This document shows, piece by piece, positions 13,936-26,486 of a stretch of DNA of 64,000 nt. Within the stretch, counting starts at the first letter, position 1. Every line of letters begins with the position of its first letter. The DNA is from Nepenthes gracilis (Eukaryota; Streptophyta; Magnoliopsida; Caryophyllales; Nepenthaceae): NCBI GenBank assembly GCA_033239525.1, contig BSYO01000009.1, forward strand, positions 18,125,299-18,189,298. The letters are read 5' to 3'. The notes under the pieces are model-generated. The model saw nothing but the letters and a program-made list of their open reading frames with translations. It was not told where the DNA came from and made no database searches. A program made the translations under genes and the position numbers.

Positions 13936-15360
13936 ACTCCAATAGTGAACTACTTTATTATAACTTTGTGTCTTGAGGTTGAATCGGTACAAAAACAATC
14001 TACATTGGTAATATTTATTATATCTGATATTTTTAGACACTGTGGTACAAAAGCTTTATATATTATATTCTAATCATCTATTTTGGACAAGTGTGATCGA
14101 ACGGTATGGTCAACCCACTAATTTTTCTTTTGTTGTCTTTTATTTCTTCTTGGTCAAGTCTATATGGATGAATCAAATTCAAGTTGAAAATTAAACATGT
14201 TCTAGTTTCTTGATAAGAAATTATGCTGTAACGTGGAAAATTAGAAACGTATAGCAGGAGATAATCCTGCTTAGCTTTCGTATGATGGCCAAATCCTCTC
14301 CATCTGATTCATTGGCATTTTTTTGACTTGTTAATCAAGCAAATTAAAAGCTTTGGATCTTATCAACTTGACGTACGATTTTCTAATATTACAGATTATA
14401 ATTAAGTCAAATTAGCTATATATTTTATTATATACATCAAACTTTCCTTTTTATATTTTTTTTCAATTTTTTAGGGCCAAATATACCACGTTCTATTTTG
14501 ATCTAGAAAAGTTAAAAAAATATATTTTAAAAAAATATTTTTTCATATTTAAATTGCATCAAAAAGTACAAAATAATTATATGATGAAAAATATATATTA
14601 ATATTAATATATAAGGGAAATCATATGATAAAAATCATATAAATTTTTATTTTTCTTTAAACTTTTCTATAGTCAAACAGTAGTCCAGTTAGGCCAACTA
14701 TAATCAAAGCTTCTAAACTTTCAAAAAATATTTGAATGAAAGAGACTCTTTTAAGTTTGAAATCAAAAAGGGGCCTTAAGTTTGATGGGTTTGCTTTTGA
14801 GTGAAAAAGAACGGAAATATCCTAAGCAATTACTACCTTATATCTATCTACCCTTTTGAAAGAATAGGAAGTAGATTAGATAAGATAAGCTTAGAACTCT
14901 TTTGTTTTTCATTTTGTTAAATAAGGAGTGCCTTTATTGTTCATTTGTACAAATGTTGTTGTCAATTAATGAGGGGGTTACTATATTATTAACTTATGTT
15001 TTTTTTTTTATCAAAATATCCATACCAACATAGAGTAGGAATACCAATATTAAATATTATATGAGAACACGACATTCGTATATGTTAAATAAAAAGATTT
15101 GAGTTTATGTTAAATAAGTTTATGTCATTAAATAGTTAATATACTTATAATACGAAATAATTGTATCATATATTGTGTTGACATGTTAATATTGAAATAA
15201 CTCGATATGACATTATTGATAAATTATCAGGTTTTTAGAATTATAAAATTAATATAGTTAATACTCATTTATCTATTATTATTTTTAACGATGAGATTCA
15301 CTAGTGTTTCTAGGCATAGTAGGATGATTTTGAAGGTAAGGTTCATATGATATTTACGTG
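13936..15360. other. AT-rich sequence between two repeat copies
   Basis: No gene or element recognised. The sequence is AT-rich and every frame is broken by stops. If the flanking repeats are two LTRs of one element, this would be its remnant interior, but no retrotransposon domain is visible in it. Confidence 0.5.
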
Positions 15361-16035
15361 AGAGTCGGTCAATAATCCGTCAAAGGTCGACAGTGTGATG
15401 CATGATGAACACATAAGTGACGCATGTGTAATTTATTCAAAAAGGTAACGTCTAATACTCATTTGAAAGACATTTGTGTGTCATTTGTGCAAAGAAGTCG
15501 TGCATGATGCGTTTCTGATTAGCACTCATGCTTCACTTTCGATATGAAATCACATCAAAAAAAATTTTAGGACATTCAAAATTATTTTCTCACATAAAAG
15601 ACACCACACAAAGATAAAGAGGAGAAAATGAGAGAAGATGAAGATGTTTGATATTCGGTTAATATTTGATTTAAGTTCTATTTTTACAAAAGTTGGGTAA
15701 GTCGTTTTAATGTTGGTTTTAAGAACGTATTTTTGTTTGATTGCTATTATTTCTCGGTATATTTTTTTATGGGTTGTTACGAGTGTTAAGATGGTTGGTA
15801 TTCAACCATTTTCAATCAAGTTTATGGTAAAAAATTTTTGAAGAGAATTATTTATAACTGATACTATTATTATAGTAAGGTTGTTTAAAATTTATCATAT
15901 AATTTTTTTAATTAAAAAAGATTATTCACATTAAAAATATTATATACTATTATATTTATATTCACAAGTTTGATTATTGATATTTGACAAAAAATTTGAA
16001 TTTATTTCATTATGTCAGGTTGTATGTGTATTAAT
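15361..16035 (+). repeat. Diverged LTR-like repeat, copy 2
   Basis: Direct-orientation homologue of 13310-13935. It lies immediately upstream of the copia gag remnant that starts near 16076, so it may be that element's 5' LTR. I could not identify a primer-binding site or TSD, so the assignment is inference. Confidence 0.5.
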
Positions 16036-16075
16036 TTAATCCTAGCAAATAATATCAAATAAATGGTTTTTTAAG

Positions 16076-17270
16076 GGAGCAAAAACTTTCATTTGATGGC
16101 AACAGCTATGAGGAGTTTGTCATTATGCATTATATAATTTAATAAGTAAGATAGTTTTATTCTTTGATAAAAAAGAGTAAAGAATATTTTAACCTAAAAA
16201 TAAACGGTAAAAATACTTCGAAGTAAGGTGAATTAGTCGAAGAAGATGAAGAATGTGAAATGAAAAAATATAAGAGATTTTACTAATTGTATGATTAAAT
16301 TATATATTATGAATAAAATTATTCAAAAAATCATAGATTTATTAGATCCGATAAAGGTTTGGATGAAATTTGAGGGTAGCTACCAGTCCAAGTCATTGAT
16401 AATAAGGTCACATGTGGAGAAAAAATTCTATGGCCTTCGATCGTCGGAAGAAAAAAGTTTGGAGAAGTACTTAAATACGTTTAATTGGATTTTGATGCAG
16501 ATATTGACACTTGATGAGAAGACAATGCATTGGTATTATTGGTTTCTTTATTTGTATCGTATGATCATATTGTCATGATATTATTATTTGAAAAAACACA
16601 CACAATCTTGATAATGTAATAATTTTTTACTTATAAATGAGTTTAGGTGGAAAAAAAGCATTGAGGTTTTGAGGAAGTCGAATATCTTGGTATCCACTAG
16701 TGGTTAGAGATATGAAAAATCAAGGGACTAAGGTTGGAAATCAAAGACAAGCAACAGTTGGTTTAATTTTCAAGATATGGAATACTTCCATTGTAACAAA
16801 AGGAGTTATATGAAGCGGAATTAATTTAAGAGAAAGCAAGAAAAGAGAGTGGTGGCAAGCGTCAACAGAAGAGAGATTATGATAAAAATAATCAAATATC
16901 TATTACTACTTACGAAGACCTTCTAGTTATCCATACGAGGAAGATATTGAGCTTTCCGAGTTAGGAGACAATTTGGTTGATGGACAACGGTTTCTTGCAT
17001 CATACATTATCAAAGAAGTCCATCTTTACCACATATACGCCGGGAGATTATGGCGTATTGGATATGAGTAACGATGGCTTGTTAAGGATTGTTAGTATTG
17101 GAACATTAGCATGCGAATAAGTAACAATGACAAAACTCGTATTGAAGGACATGTGATATGTTTCAAATTTATGATTAAACGTAATTTTAATCGGAAAGCT
17201 TGACAAAGAGAGCTTAGAAGTAAAAAAAACTCACATCGAGGGCACCTTTTCTACCGGGTGTCTTAGTCGT
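16076..17270 (+). pseudogene. Decayed Ty1/copia gag-protease remnant
   Basis: A gag-like start (SFDGNSYEEF) near 16090 is followed by an open stretch at 16291-16578. This carries copia gag signatures: KVWMKFEGSYQSKS, then FYGLRSSEEKSLEKYLNTFN, with the typical spacing of copia UBN2-type gag. A zinc-knuckle remnant lies near 16775-16830 (FHCNKRSYMKRN), but cysteine and histidine positions are lost. A protease remnant follows at about 16965-17110 (MDNGFLHH... TTYTPGDYGV... MSNDG), where the family's DSGA active site reads DNGF. Frameshifts and stops separate the pieces. Integrase and reverse transcriptase are missing; LINE sequence begins at about 17300. A non-functional fragment on the plus strand. 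Confidence 0.75.
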
Positions 17271-17349
17271 ATGCCACTAATGAGACGGAGAGGAGACTGA
17301 AATGTTGATTCGGAAGCAGGGGGTTTCACCAGTAGGAAACCCATTTTTC

Positions 17350-18330
17350 TAGAGATGGAAATGAACAGTAACCCTATTCAATGGACCCTCATTAAAGAAA
17401 TTGATGATGCCGTTGCTTAGGACGGTGACGTCAACATCAATTTCTCTGCGGATTGTAGGCCCTCATCATCTTTGAAAATCTGAAAGGTAAACTCCAAAGA
17501 TTGGAAATTTTATGTTATTATCAAATTATATGGTAGACCACTTGGATACCGTACTTTGTGTGAGAAATTCCCTATATTATGGAACCCAATCAGTAACTAT
17601 AAAATGATAGATATGGATTTTAATTATTTTCTTGTGAGGTTCTCGAATCCTATGGATTCCTCAAAAGTCTTTTCCAAAAGGCCTTGGATGAATTTTCACT
17701 ACTACTAACTATTCAACCCTGGAGGTCTGATTTCAGGCCAACCAATAAAGCCATGGCCTCTGTGGTTTTCTAAATTAGAATGCCTAGCTTATCTATTCAC
17801 TGTCATGGGAAGGTTGTCCCCGGTGAAGTGGGAAGATGACTGGCTAACCTGTCAACATATACCTAAATACCTCAACAGTTGATAGGGAGAGATTTGCTAA
17901 GATTGCACTCAAAATTAACTTGAACATTTCCCTTTGAACTAAGATAATTGTGAACAATAATGTGCTTAAAATAGACCACAAAGGATTACCTAGAATATGC
18001 TTTGAATGTGTTCAGCTAGACACATTCCAATAGAATGTCATCAGGCTAAAGAGAAGATAATACTGTAAGTGAAGACAACACTGAAAATTCAATTGTGGAC
18101 ACGTTTTACTAAATCTAATACTAAGGGAAATATGGACAATGAATGTATACCCCAAGGAGACAAAAATGGAATCTTAGGAAACCAGAAACCAAAGGGAATT
18201 TAAAAGGCAAAATCATTAATGAAAACAGAAACACAGGAACTAGATACACTACCCTGAAGGCCCAAAATAAGGAGGATAATCAAGCATCTCAAGAAACTAA
18301 TTACTAGCCCTAAAAATGGTAAACTAAAGC
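17350..18330 (+). pseudogene. LINE ORF1 remnant (DUF4283 and zinc knuckle)
   Basis: Translation in shifting frames gives a DUF4283-like domain: LYGRPLGYRTLCEKFPILW at about 17530-17580, then MIDMDFNYFLVRFSNPMDSS and a PWMNFHYY segment. Further on, KGLPRICFECVQLDTFQ near 17980-18030 matches the CCHC knuckle that follows DUF4283 in plant L1-type LINE ORF1 proteins, with its histidine and last cysteine lost. Several stops and frameshifts interrupt it, so it is non-functional. It is the 5' part of the LINE that continues as ORF2 downstream. Confidence 0.75.
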
Positions 18331-18779
18331 TTGAATTGGCCTCAGTCCAATTCAAATTTTGAAGCAACCCCCCTGCACCCTTTATGCTCTGAAAAAAAGG
18401 ACATCAAACAGACCTCACGCATATTGGAAAAGCCAAAACACATGGCCAATATGAATCTATAACTACTACCATATGCAAAAATATAGACAAAGGCACCACC
18501 TCGATCACAAACTTAACCATATCACTATGAATTCAGATAACCCCTTGATACCTACCTTGTACATTCTTGACCTTGGCCTCATGAAAAGATGGAACCCTTC
18601 CCCTCTATCATTGATGATTGATGACCCCCTAGATTAAACACTCTCACTGTATTCAATAGTTTGGTGAGATGGATGTGTATTTTTAAGTGTTTGACAATAG
18701 ACGAAGTACCTAGATAATATACAGGACATGGATGGGTGATCTATTCAATCTCGTAACATGGTTTTCTTATGTATTGCAT

Positions 18780-21181
18780 CTCTTAGAATTGCCACAAGCG
18801 TGGTTAGGGCCTGGATTGAAAAATGAGTTTGAAGAGTTCATTCGTGACCATAAACCCCATATTGTTGCTATTTTGAAACCTTGAGTCAGTAGACCTATAG
18901 AATGAGTTTTAATGGTGTGGCTATCAGCGAAGCACTAGCCGAGAGGGATTTGGGGATGTGGCATGAAGGGGTTGGTACTATTAATATTATTTTTATTAAC
19001 AATTAGATTATTCATATTGGCATTAGAAAATCCCCTAATAACCAAGTTTGGATTCTCTCCTTTGTATATTATAGGCCCAAAATTCAACATTGTAAAGCCC
19101 TGTGGGAAGACCTCAATAAATTCACCCCGCTGAACTCACACCCTTGGTGTATTATTGGTTTCGAAGGACCTAAGTTCACTTGATGGAATATGAGAAGCCT
19201 ACTGAGATCCATTAGGAAAAGGCTCAATAGAGCCTTGGCCATTTCTGATTGTAGATGCAAGTTTAGTGAAGTTTCATTGATAAATCTTATTAGATTATCG
19301 TCTGGCTATTACCTATTCATCTCAACACTAATGATTTTCAGAAACATGCTCATCACCTCAAACTCTTTTAGCTTAATGGTTCACGAATTAGCTACCTGAG
19401 GTATAGAGAGTTCATCAACAACTTTTGGAAAAGACATTAGAAAAGTGTGATAGACAAACTACAAAGAATAAGTAATTTTCTTCAAAAATAGACTAAAATC
19501 ACTTTTGGCCACATTTTCCATGAAAAGAATAAGTTGAGTGCCATACTCAAAGGGGTCCAAGAAACTCTTTCTAGAGTTGATTCCATTAGACCCTGTAATA
19601 TTGAAGTTGAGATTATAATGAAATCCAAAGATATCTCGGATAGAGAATACATCCACTAGCACAAAAAATCATAATTGGATTGATACACCTATGGTGAAAG
19701 GAATATTAAGGTTTTCTTTCCCCCTATAATCAATGGGAGACATAATTACAGTACTACCTTTGTGGATCACAGTGGTGTATGGTACAATAATAAGGAAAAG
19801 TTCAAAAAAGATGGCAATTGACTATTACAAAGGGGTGTTCAAAGACACAGACGTGGACAACTGGGAGGATTTTACGGCCAATTGGCCATGCATGGAAGCC
19901 TCCAACACTTGTTGCCTTGCTTACACACCCATTAAGTTAAAGAGGTCCTTTTCTCAATAAATCATTTCAAATCCTCTAGTCTCAATGGCTTCCAAGGTAT
20001 TTTTTTCAGAATACTTGGGACATGATTTAAAAAGATCTCCATAAACTTGTATGTAAGGTTTTCTCCTCTTGTGCCTTACCTTCAGGCATCAATTGTATGA
20101 TGTTTATTTTTATTTTTCAAATTATCTCACCTGAATTACTTAATCATTTCAAGCCCTTCTCATTATGTAATATTGTCTAGAAAATTATTATTAAAGTTAC
20201 TGGTCGAAGGATCAGGCCTTTACTTAACATTCTCATTAGTGTGGCCCAAGCAAGCTTCATCCTTGGCCAAACTCCCACGATAATATTCTTATAGCATAAG
20301 AGATTATACATACTATTACCAAAGCCAAGGGTAAAAATGTATAGATGTGATGAAGATTGACTTTATCAAATCTTATGGTAAAGTTAGATGAAATTTTGTT
20401 AGATGTATCCTTAACTTCCATAATTTTCCTCAAGGCCTCATTAATCATGGAATGTATTTCATTGGCTTTGTTTTGTCCTTTGGAATGGGAAAATTGTTAA
20501 ATCTTTCAACCCCTCATGCAGGCTCAAACAAGACAATTCTCTTTCCCCTTATATTTTGATGCTTCGCATCGAAAGGCTCATTTAGCTCATTAATCATTAA
20601 GTCTCCGAAGGGGTTTGGGAGCTAGTAAAAGTTCGCAGAAATGCCCTGCCATTTCTCATCTTTTATATACTAATAACCTTTTTTCCTTTGCAGATGTGAC
20701 TAAAAAGTATGTCCGCACTATTATGAACATGCTAGATATGTTTTGTTCTGCTTTTTGCCTATGTGTTCATGCCAATAAAACACATATCTTCATTGATTAT
20801 ATTAGCAAATGACTCTTTCATTAGAAATCCAAATCTGTCTACACTGGGAGTCATATTCTTATCCAAACTGTGGCCCAATCTATTCCATTTTATGCTATGT
20901 AAACTCAAGCTTTAAATGAAGAAACTTGTAGCCATCATGATTGTGTCAAGCAAAACTTTTTTGGAGGAGAACACAAGGCCCATCTGATTAATTGGGATAA
21001 AGTTTGTAATTCAAAATAAATCAATGGGCTAGGTCTAAGGAATAGCTATAATACAAATCTGGCACTATTAGGCAAAATTGGGTGGGATCTCACAAAAGGA
21101 TCCAATAATCTATGGACCCAAATCATTAGGGATGAATACCTTCGTACAAATGACTTTCTCACAGTGAAACATCAACCCTAT
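18780..21181 (+). pseudogene. LINE ORF2 remnant, part 1: endonuclease and reverse transcriptase
   Basis: L1-type ORF2 in broken frames. The endonuclease C-terminal region shows ALWEDLNKFTPLNSHPWCII, then KFT*WNMRSLL and IRKRLNRALAISDCRCKFSE near 19190-19270. The following LIRLSSGYY replaces the conserved serine-aspartate-histidine triplet, so catalysis is lost. Reverse-transcriptase stretches include FKPFSLCNIVYKIITKV near 20150-20200, RIRPLLNILISVAQASFILG near 20210-20260, and a degenerate segment where the catalytic loop would be. The region ends in KDPIIYGPK and LGMNTFVQ near 21090-21150. Many stops. The reading continues after the solo LTR at 21182-23589. Confidence 0.8.
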
Positions 21182-23589
21182 TGTAAGGTACCGATTTTCG
21201 AAATGTAATAATATGAGTAATTAAGTTAAAATAAGTGGATCGAGGTTTTAGGATACAGAAGGAAGTAGATCGAAGGCCGAAGACCCGAAATTGGTGAAAT
21301 TGAGAACCGGTGTTATAATTTCGAAATATTAATCCATAAATATGATTCAGGTTTTAAATGATGGTAATTTTGGGGTATTAAATTAATATAATCACAATTA
21401 GACTCGAGATATTTGGAAGGATATGTTTCGGAGTCAAAGATCAGGTGGAGAGCGCTGATTCCAGCGTTGGCGAGCCTGCTGCGCGCCACGGACCGTGCTT
21501 GAGCACCGGTCCGCATAAAAGCCGCACGCGAGCTTTTATATCGGTTGCGGAATGCAAGTGGGGGAGACAAAAACAGAAGGCATCGGGTAGAGAAAGAGGG
21601 GGGGAGGGAGAAAAGAGAGAAATTGGTAAACGAAGGCCCTCGGGTTCAATTTCAGTTTTGAGCCAATCGGAGAAATTGTAGATCTAGTTGAGGCAAGTGT
21701 ATTCATACCTTTTTCTTCCGTTCTTTCTTATTTTCGTTCAATCCCCTTTGGATATTATTATCTCGATTTTCGACCCATATATGTATATGTGATACCATAA
21801 CTTAATTATGCATATATATGAATTTTATGTCCGAATTTTTGGATTTCAATAGATTTTCGCACTCAAACCCTAACCCCGCGCCCGGGTAGTTTCGGACTCC
21901 AGTTTTGGGAGCTTTTACACAAATTAGGATTAGAATATTATTATTGATATCCTATATAAGTTAATGTATCGATTTGGTATTTAATTTGACAGTTTTAGAT
22001 GTATTTTCGTTCTTCGGAACCCTAGAATGCATTTGGACCTCATTTAGTCATTTACTTCAAAAATTATGCATCAATTGGCTTGAGATTTCGAGAATCATCT
22101 AATATGCACAACCGGGTACTGTTCACGAGCGGGTATTGTCCACCCGAGCCTCTTTGGTAAATTTTACATAATTCTCATGTTATTTAATTGTTAATTAAGT
22201 TGCATACATATTTGCATATGTTTAATTATTTATTCCGAAAAATATATTCGTTAACCAATTGTGAAGAAAATATTGTCCGGAAGCCTTAAAGTCACGTTTG
22301 GCATATGGTGGAAAGAATTTCTACCGTTCTCATGCATTATGATGTTTATGTATACAAATTAAATCGTGAGAAAATTTAAATCTGAAAGAAAAATAAAAAT
22401 CGTGCAAGTATTTGGAAGAAAATTTCACAATCGGATATATAATTGATTTGTTATCCCTGATGGAGAAGATTGTAAAAGAAGTATGGTGGACATTCCCTTA
22501 AAGAATAAGAAATCATGAAAATAGGACCACGAATTTATATTACGGGGGTAATATCCTTAGATATGCCATCGGTCTTACAGTAGAGATTTAATAATTATCT
22601 TGGTTGCATATTATAGCGGGTGATATTCTTGAAAAGTCTTAGAATATTATTGTGGAAGAATGAGGAATTGTCTCTGGCCCCGGGGACATAGGGGTATATG
22701 TGATAGCTGAATAGTTACAGGCCTAAAATGTAGCCGATATAATAAATGATGGTCGAGTACTTACAAGCCTAAAATGTAACCGTTATGTTTTAGAATGTGT
22801 AGAGTAACACATTCCTTTCCTTGTTTTTTTACACATTTATTTAGTAAGGCTTATTGACGCTGATTCGCAAATATAAGTAATTACGTATAATTTATATCTC
22901 AAAAAGAAGAAAGATAAAACGTGAAAAGCTAATTGTGCCCCAAAAATATAATCGATCACGTCTTATGCTTACGCATTCTCATTATACTCGTATATCCCCC
23001 TCTGGTTTTACTTTGCTTATATTGCTTATTGTTTTGATTATATTTCACTTGTTGAGCTTTTAGCTCATTCTTGCTTCTCCTTGTCTCCAAATTAGTATAG
23101 GTTTATTAAACCCGATAGGACATTGTAGAGATTCAAAGTGGTCTAGGTTTGGATTTGGAAGATCATGTCAAAAACTTATAATTTGTAATTTTATTTGTAA
23201 TTTTATTTATATCATGAAAAAATTGTATATATATTTATATTTCTTTTAGAATATTAATGTATATTAGATATAAGATTGATGATCAGATAATTTAGCATCC
23301 GTTATTGTTTGGATTTATTATGTTTTCGTAAGTTATTGTGATTTGTAACAAGTACCTAATGGCATCTCTCTATGACCAATATTGTGTTTAGATACACAGC
23401 GTTGGAACCACGAGTTATATGTGGCAATTGAATTTTGCGTAATTTTGTGTGTTATTAATGTCGGTTGTTAAAATTGTTTGAATGTATTTTGTATTGTATA
23501 GGAGATTGTACAGATTTTTATATTGGTAGATATCCGTATTTCAGATGAAATTTTATTAGATTTTTGATAGAAAAATACAGCCCGTCACA
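21182..23589 (+). mobile_element. Solo LTR, Ty3/gypsy type (Tekay/Del-like), inserted in the LINE
   Basis: A 2408-bp insertion begins TGTAAGGTACCGATTTTCG and ends CCCGTCACA, the TGTAA...CA ends of Tekay/Del-like LTRs. It is flanked by CCTAT (21177-21181) and CCTGT (23590-23594), a 5-bp target duplication with one mismatch. The LINE reading frame resumes directly after the right copy. Internal character also fits: a GC-rich stretch with ACCGTGCTTGAGCACCGGT, a TTTTATATC near 21533, and near 23030-23090 CACTTGTTGAGCTTTTAGCTC. No second copy or coding domain is present, so it is a solo LTR. Lineage is inference. Confidence 0.8.
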
Positions 23590-24915
23590 CCTGTACTTCC
23601 TATATTTAGAGGGATGTCATCAAAACTAGACAGCTCATTTCTCATGTTACTAAGTGGATTATTAGTGATGGTAAGAAAAATAGATTTTGGAAGGGCAAAT
23701 GGATGAGTAGGAAGACACTTATTCACAAAACTTTGAGTAATGTCGCTGTGGAGAATTTGAAAGCAAAAGTTTAGAAGCTTATCCTCATGATTGGTCAATT
23801 AGACTAGTCTCATATTAAAAATATGTTTCATATTGATCAAAAGCATTCACATACCCAATAACCAGGGCATGGACAATAAGGTAATCTGAGACAGTGCATT
23901 GGACAATTTCATTGTTCAATTGGTTCACAAGCTTCTCCAGAAAATAAACCCCTAATATACATCATTTATGACAAAAAATTTTAAAAATTATTTTTTTTTT
24001 CAAAATTTAAAGTATTTACTTGGTTTATCCTAAAAGGCACGATCCTAACCAATCTATAATTGGAAAAAGAAAACATAATTAGCTCATAAGATGCTTAAGT
24101 TATAATAAATCATAATTAGCAACCCATCCTTTCATGGAATGTGGTAGAATCAAGCACATATAGGAGAGCACATTATTAGTCAAGAAATTTTCACTATCCT
24201 TGTCACAACATGGATATTCAGATACCTTTTTTTCGAGTCTTTTAACTTTAATAAATGCATCTTTATAACAATTTTGTGGTTTATTTGGATTGAAAGAAAT
24301 AAAATTAATTTTGAAGAGACATAAGAAAATCATTATTAGAGGAGAAACATAATCAAACTTGCCAAAGAATTCGAAAGTGGAACCTTCACCCATTACTCAC
24401 AATTCCACTGTCACCATGAGATTCACCAGCTAGGGGATTGCTCCCCGAAATTTCGATTTAAAATCAAAATTAATGCTAACATAAATGTGAAAAACTACTC
24501 AATTATTGAAACTATTAAAAGAGGTAAGTATGAAATATTGGTCTTCAAAATTTTAAAATTCTGTAAAATCACATGTATATTTACTCTAGAATTGAAAATT
24601 GTCTGACTTGCTTTGAAAATTGCTTAGTATCGAAGTTTTGACAAAGTTTTGATTGAGATAGATTAAGAAACTATGGCTTCATCACTTTCTTGAAACCTAG
24701 CTATAAATTATTCAAATAGAGGAATTAATTTTTACTACAAAAGATGGATGGAAAGAAGTTGGCAATGCAACATTATGTTTGAATATGGGGATAGCAACTA
24801 GGGCTGACACCTTGCTAAATTAGGCCTTAATTTAACACAAGAAATCTATGTTTGGAATGTTTTTCCATTTATTAATAGCAATTTTATCATAGTTGAAGCG
24901 CCAAATAGTGGTGTT
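23590..24915 (+). pseudogene. LINE ORF2 remnant, part 2: C-terminal zinc-finger and RNase H region
   Basis: Directly after the solo LTR the frame resumes with RDVIKTRQLI and HVTKWIISDGKKNRFWKGKW, the W-x-I-x-DG-x-FW pattern found in plant LINE ORF2 after the reverse transcriptase. Further on come WFIWIERNKINFEE near 24270-24320 and, near 24790-24830, ADTLAKLGLNLTQ, which resembles the end of the LINE RNase H domain. Frames are broken repeatedly, so it is non-functional. The LINE tail is cut by the copia-type solo LTR at 24921 and seems to continue beyond 26486. Confidence 0.7.
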
Positions 24916-24920
24916 TTATG

Positions 24921-26481
24921 TGTTGGAGTTCGACACCCGAATCCACTTGATCCGATAGTAACGGAATATCCGAACCCCGTCATCGCCAGCCACCATCTAG
25001 TAGGAATAAGGAACACAAGAGATGTACAATAATTTTTTTACGTGGAAACTCCTTTACAAACTGAATAGAAAAAAAATTATAGGGCACATAGTCTACCAAT
25101 AAATTCACTATGTAAAATGGTTACATAAACTCAGAGATAAAATACAAGCAATCACCCTAACTACATAAGCTCTAGAAGCAAAAACGAAGAATAGAGCACA
25201 AGAATACAAAAGCCTCACACTTTATATTTCACTCACTGCTCTCTTTCTTCAACTCTTTCTCTCCTCACTATAGTGCTCTCTACTCTCTCATTTTATAAGT
25301 GTTGGTAAAATGGTAACCGCCGTTTCAGTTTCGCACTCATGCGGCCAGCACACAGCGCCCCTGGTGCCAAGCACCCCTGGTAATTCCACACAAACTTGGT
25401 GTTTTTCACACACTTTGCTAAAACTCTTGGTACTCTCTTATAGACGCCTTGGCTCTACCTAATCCCATTTGCATCCCATCTGCCCAACTGGCCATCTTAC
25501 ATATGATTGATGTCACGTTTTCATCAGTTCCTGAGCTTCATACATGCCTATGCCTTGCACGCCAACTGCGCATGCTCTGCACTGTTCAGGCGTACCCTGC
25601 AAGATCTGAAAAAGCCTGCCACCAACTCTATTGCAAGAACTCAACTGTTCACCTTCTTCATCCGGTCAACTCTTCATTGATCGGTTTCCTCTTACAGCAG
25701 GTCAATCCCCGTTGTCTGGATTCTCCTCTGGGCTTACTCCTTCAAAAAGAATACCGGTAAATTATAAACCATCATTCCACTCAGGGCATTCCAAAATGCC
25801 CATTCCTCTTCTTCGGTTGCAAATCGGCAATTTGTTCCAAACTGGGCAAAATGCCCATTTTGTCGCTTGTGCTGCAAACCGCCCAAAATGGGCATTCCGG
25901 GCAAAATGGCCAAACCTTCCTTGGCCGTCTGCGCACCCATTAGCTTTTTGGTCGTTCGTGCGCCCATTAGCTGCATGCCCTGGCCATCCGTGCGCCGTTG
26001 TCGGTCCGCGCGCCTATGGTCATCCTCGCCCATCAACTTGCGTCTTGGCCGGTCAACATGTTACCATACTTCTGCCATTTATTCGGTCAACACATTAACC
26101 GGCATTTTTTCAAATGCTTCCGTGCCTTTGCATATTTGTTTTCTTGGCTCCATGGCCGGTCAACACGTTGACCGGCCATATGCCACTTTACCCAGCAAGC
26201 TTATGCATGCCTTCGCCATCTGTTTCGTTTAGTCAGTCAACTCCCGTTGACTGTCTATTTTTTCTTCCTTGTTGGCCGGCCATTTTGTCAACTTGTCAAT
26301 TTTCTGAACAAGGTCCTCGGCCATATTTCCATAAAGTCCTCAACACTTCATGCTTGAAGTCATCGGCCCTTCATGCCCAAAGTCCTTGGCCCTCGCTGCA
26401 GCACTTAACACAAATTCTGTACAATCTCATATGACGACTCCGTTTGTTGAGCACCCACAAGGGAATAACCAAATCCCAACA
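24921..26481 (-). mobile_element. Solo LTR, Ty1/copia type, inserted in the LINE tail
   Basis: A 1561-bp element begins TGTTGG and ends CCCAACA. It is flanked by a perfect 5-bp target duplication, TTATG at 24916-24920 and 26482-26486. On the minus strand it reads as a copia LTR: a TATA-like TTATAAAATGAGAGAG near 25290, a GA-rich R region, and a U5 with a GGAGTTTCCACG motif near 25040. The U3 side (25400-26430) is GC-richer, with many GGTCAAC and GGCCGG motifs, and holds several overlapping open frames of 100-155 codons with no recognisable domain. No internal region remains. Confidence 0.88.
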
Positions 26482-26486
26482 TTATG

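Noticed and set aside
16291..16578. 95-codon frame as an independent gene
   Set aside because: Matches the copia gag pattern and is followed by knuckle and protease remnants.
25449..26434. Cluster of overlapping open frames up to 155 codons on both strands
   Set aside because: All lie in the GC-richer U3 part of the solo LTR 24921-26481; no domain, and composition explains the open frames.
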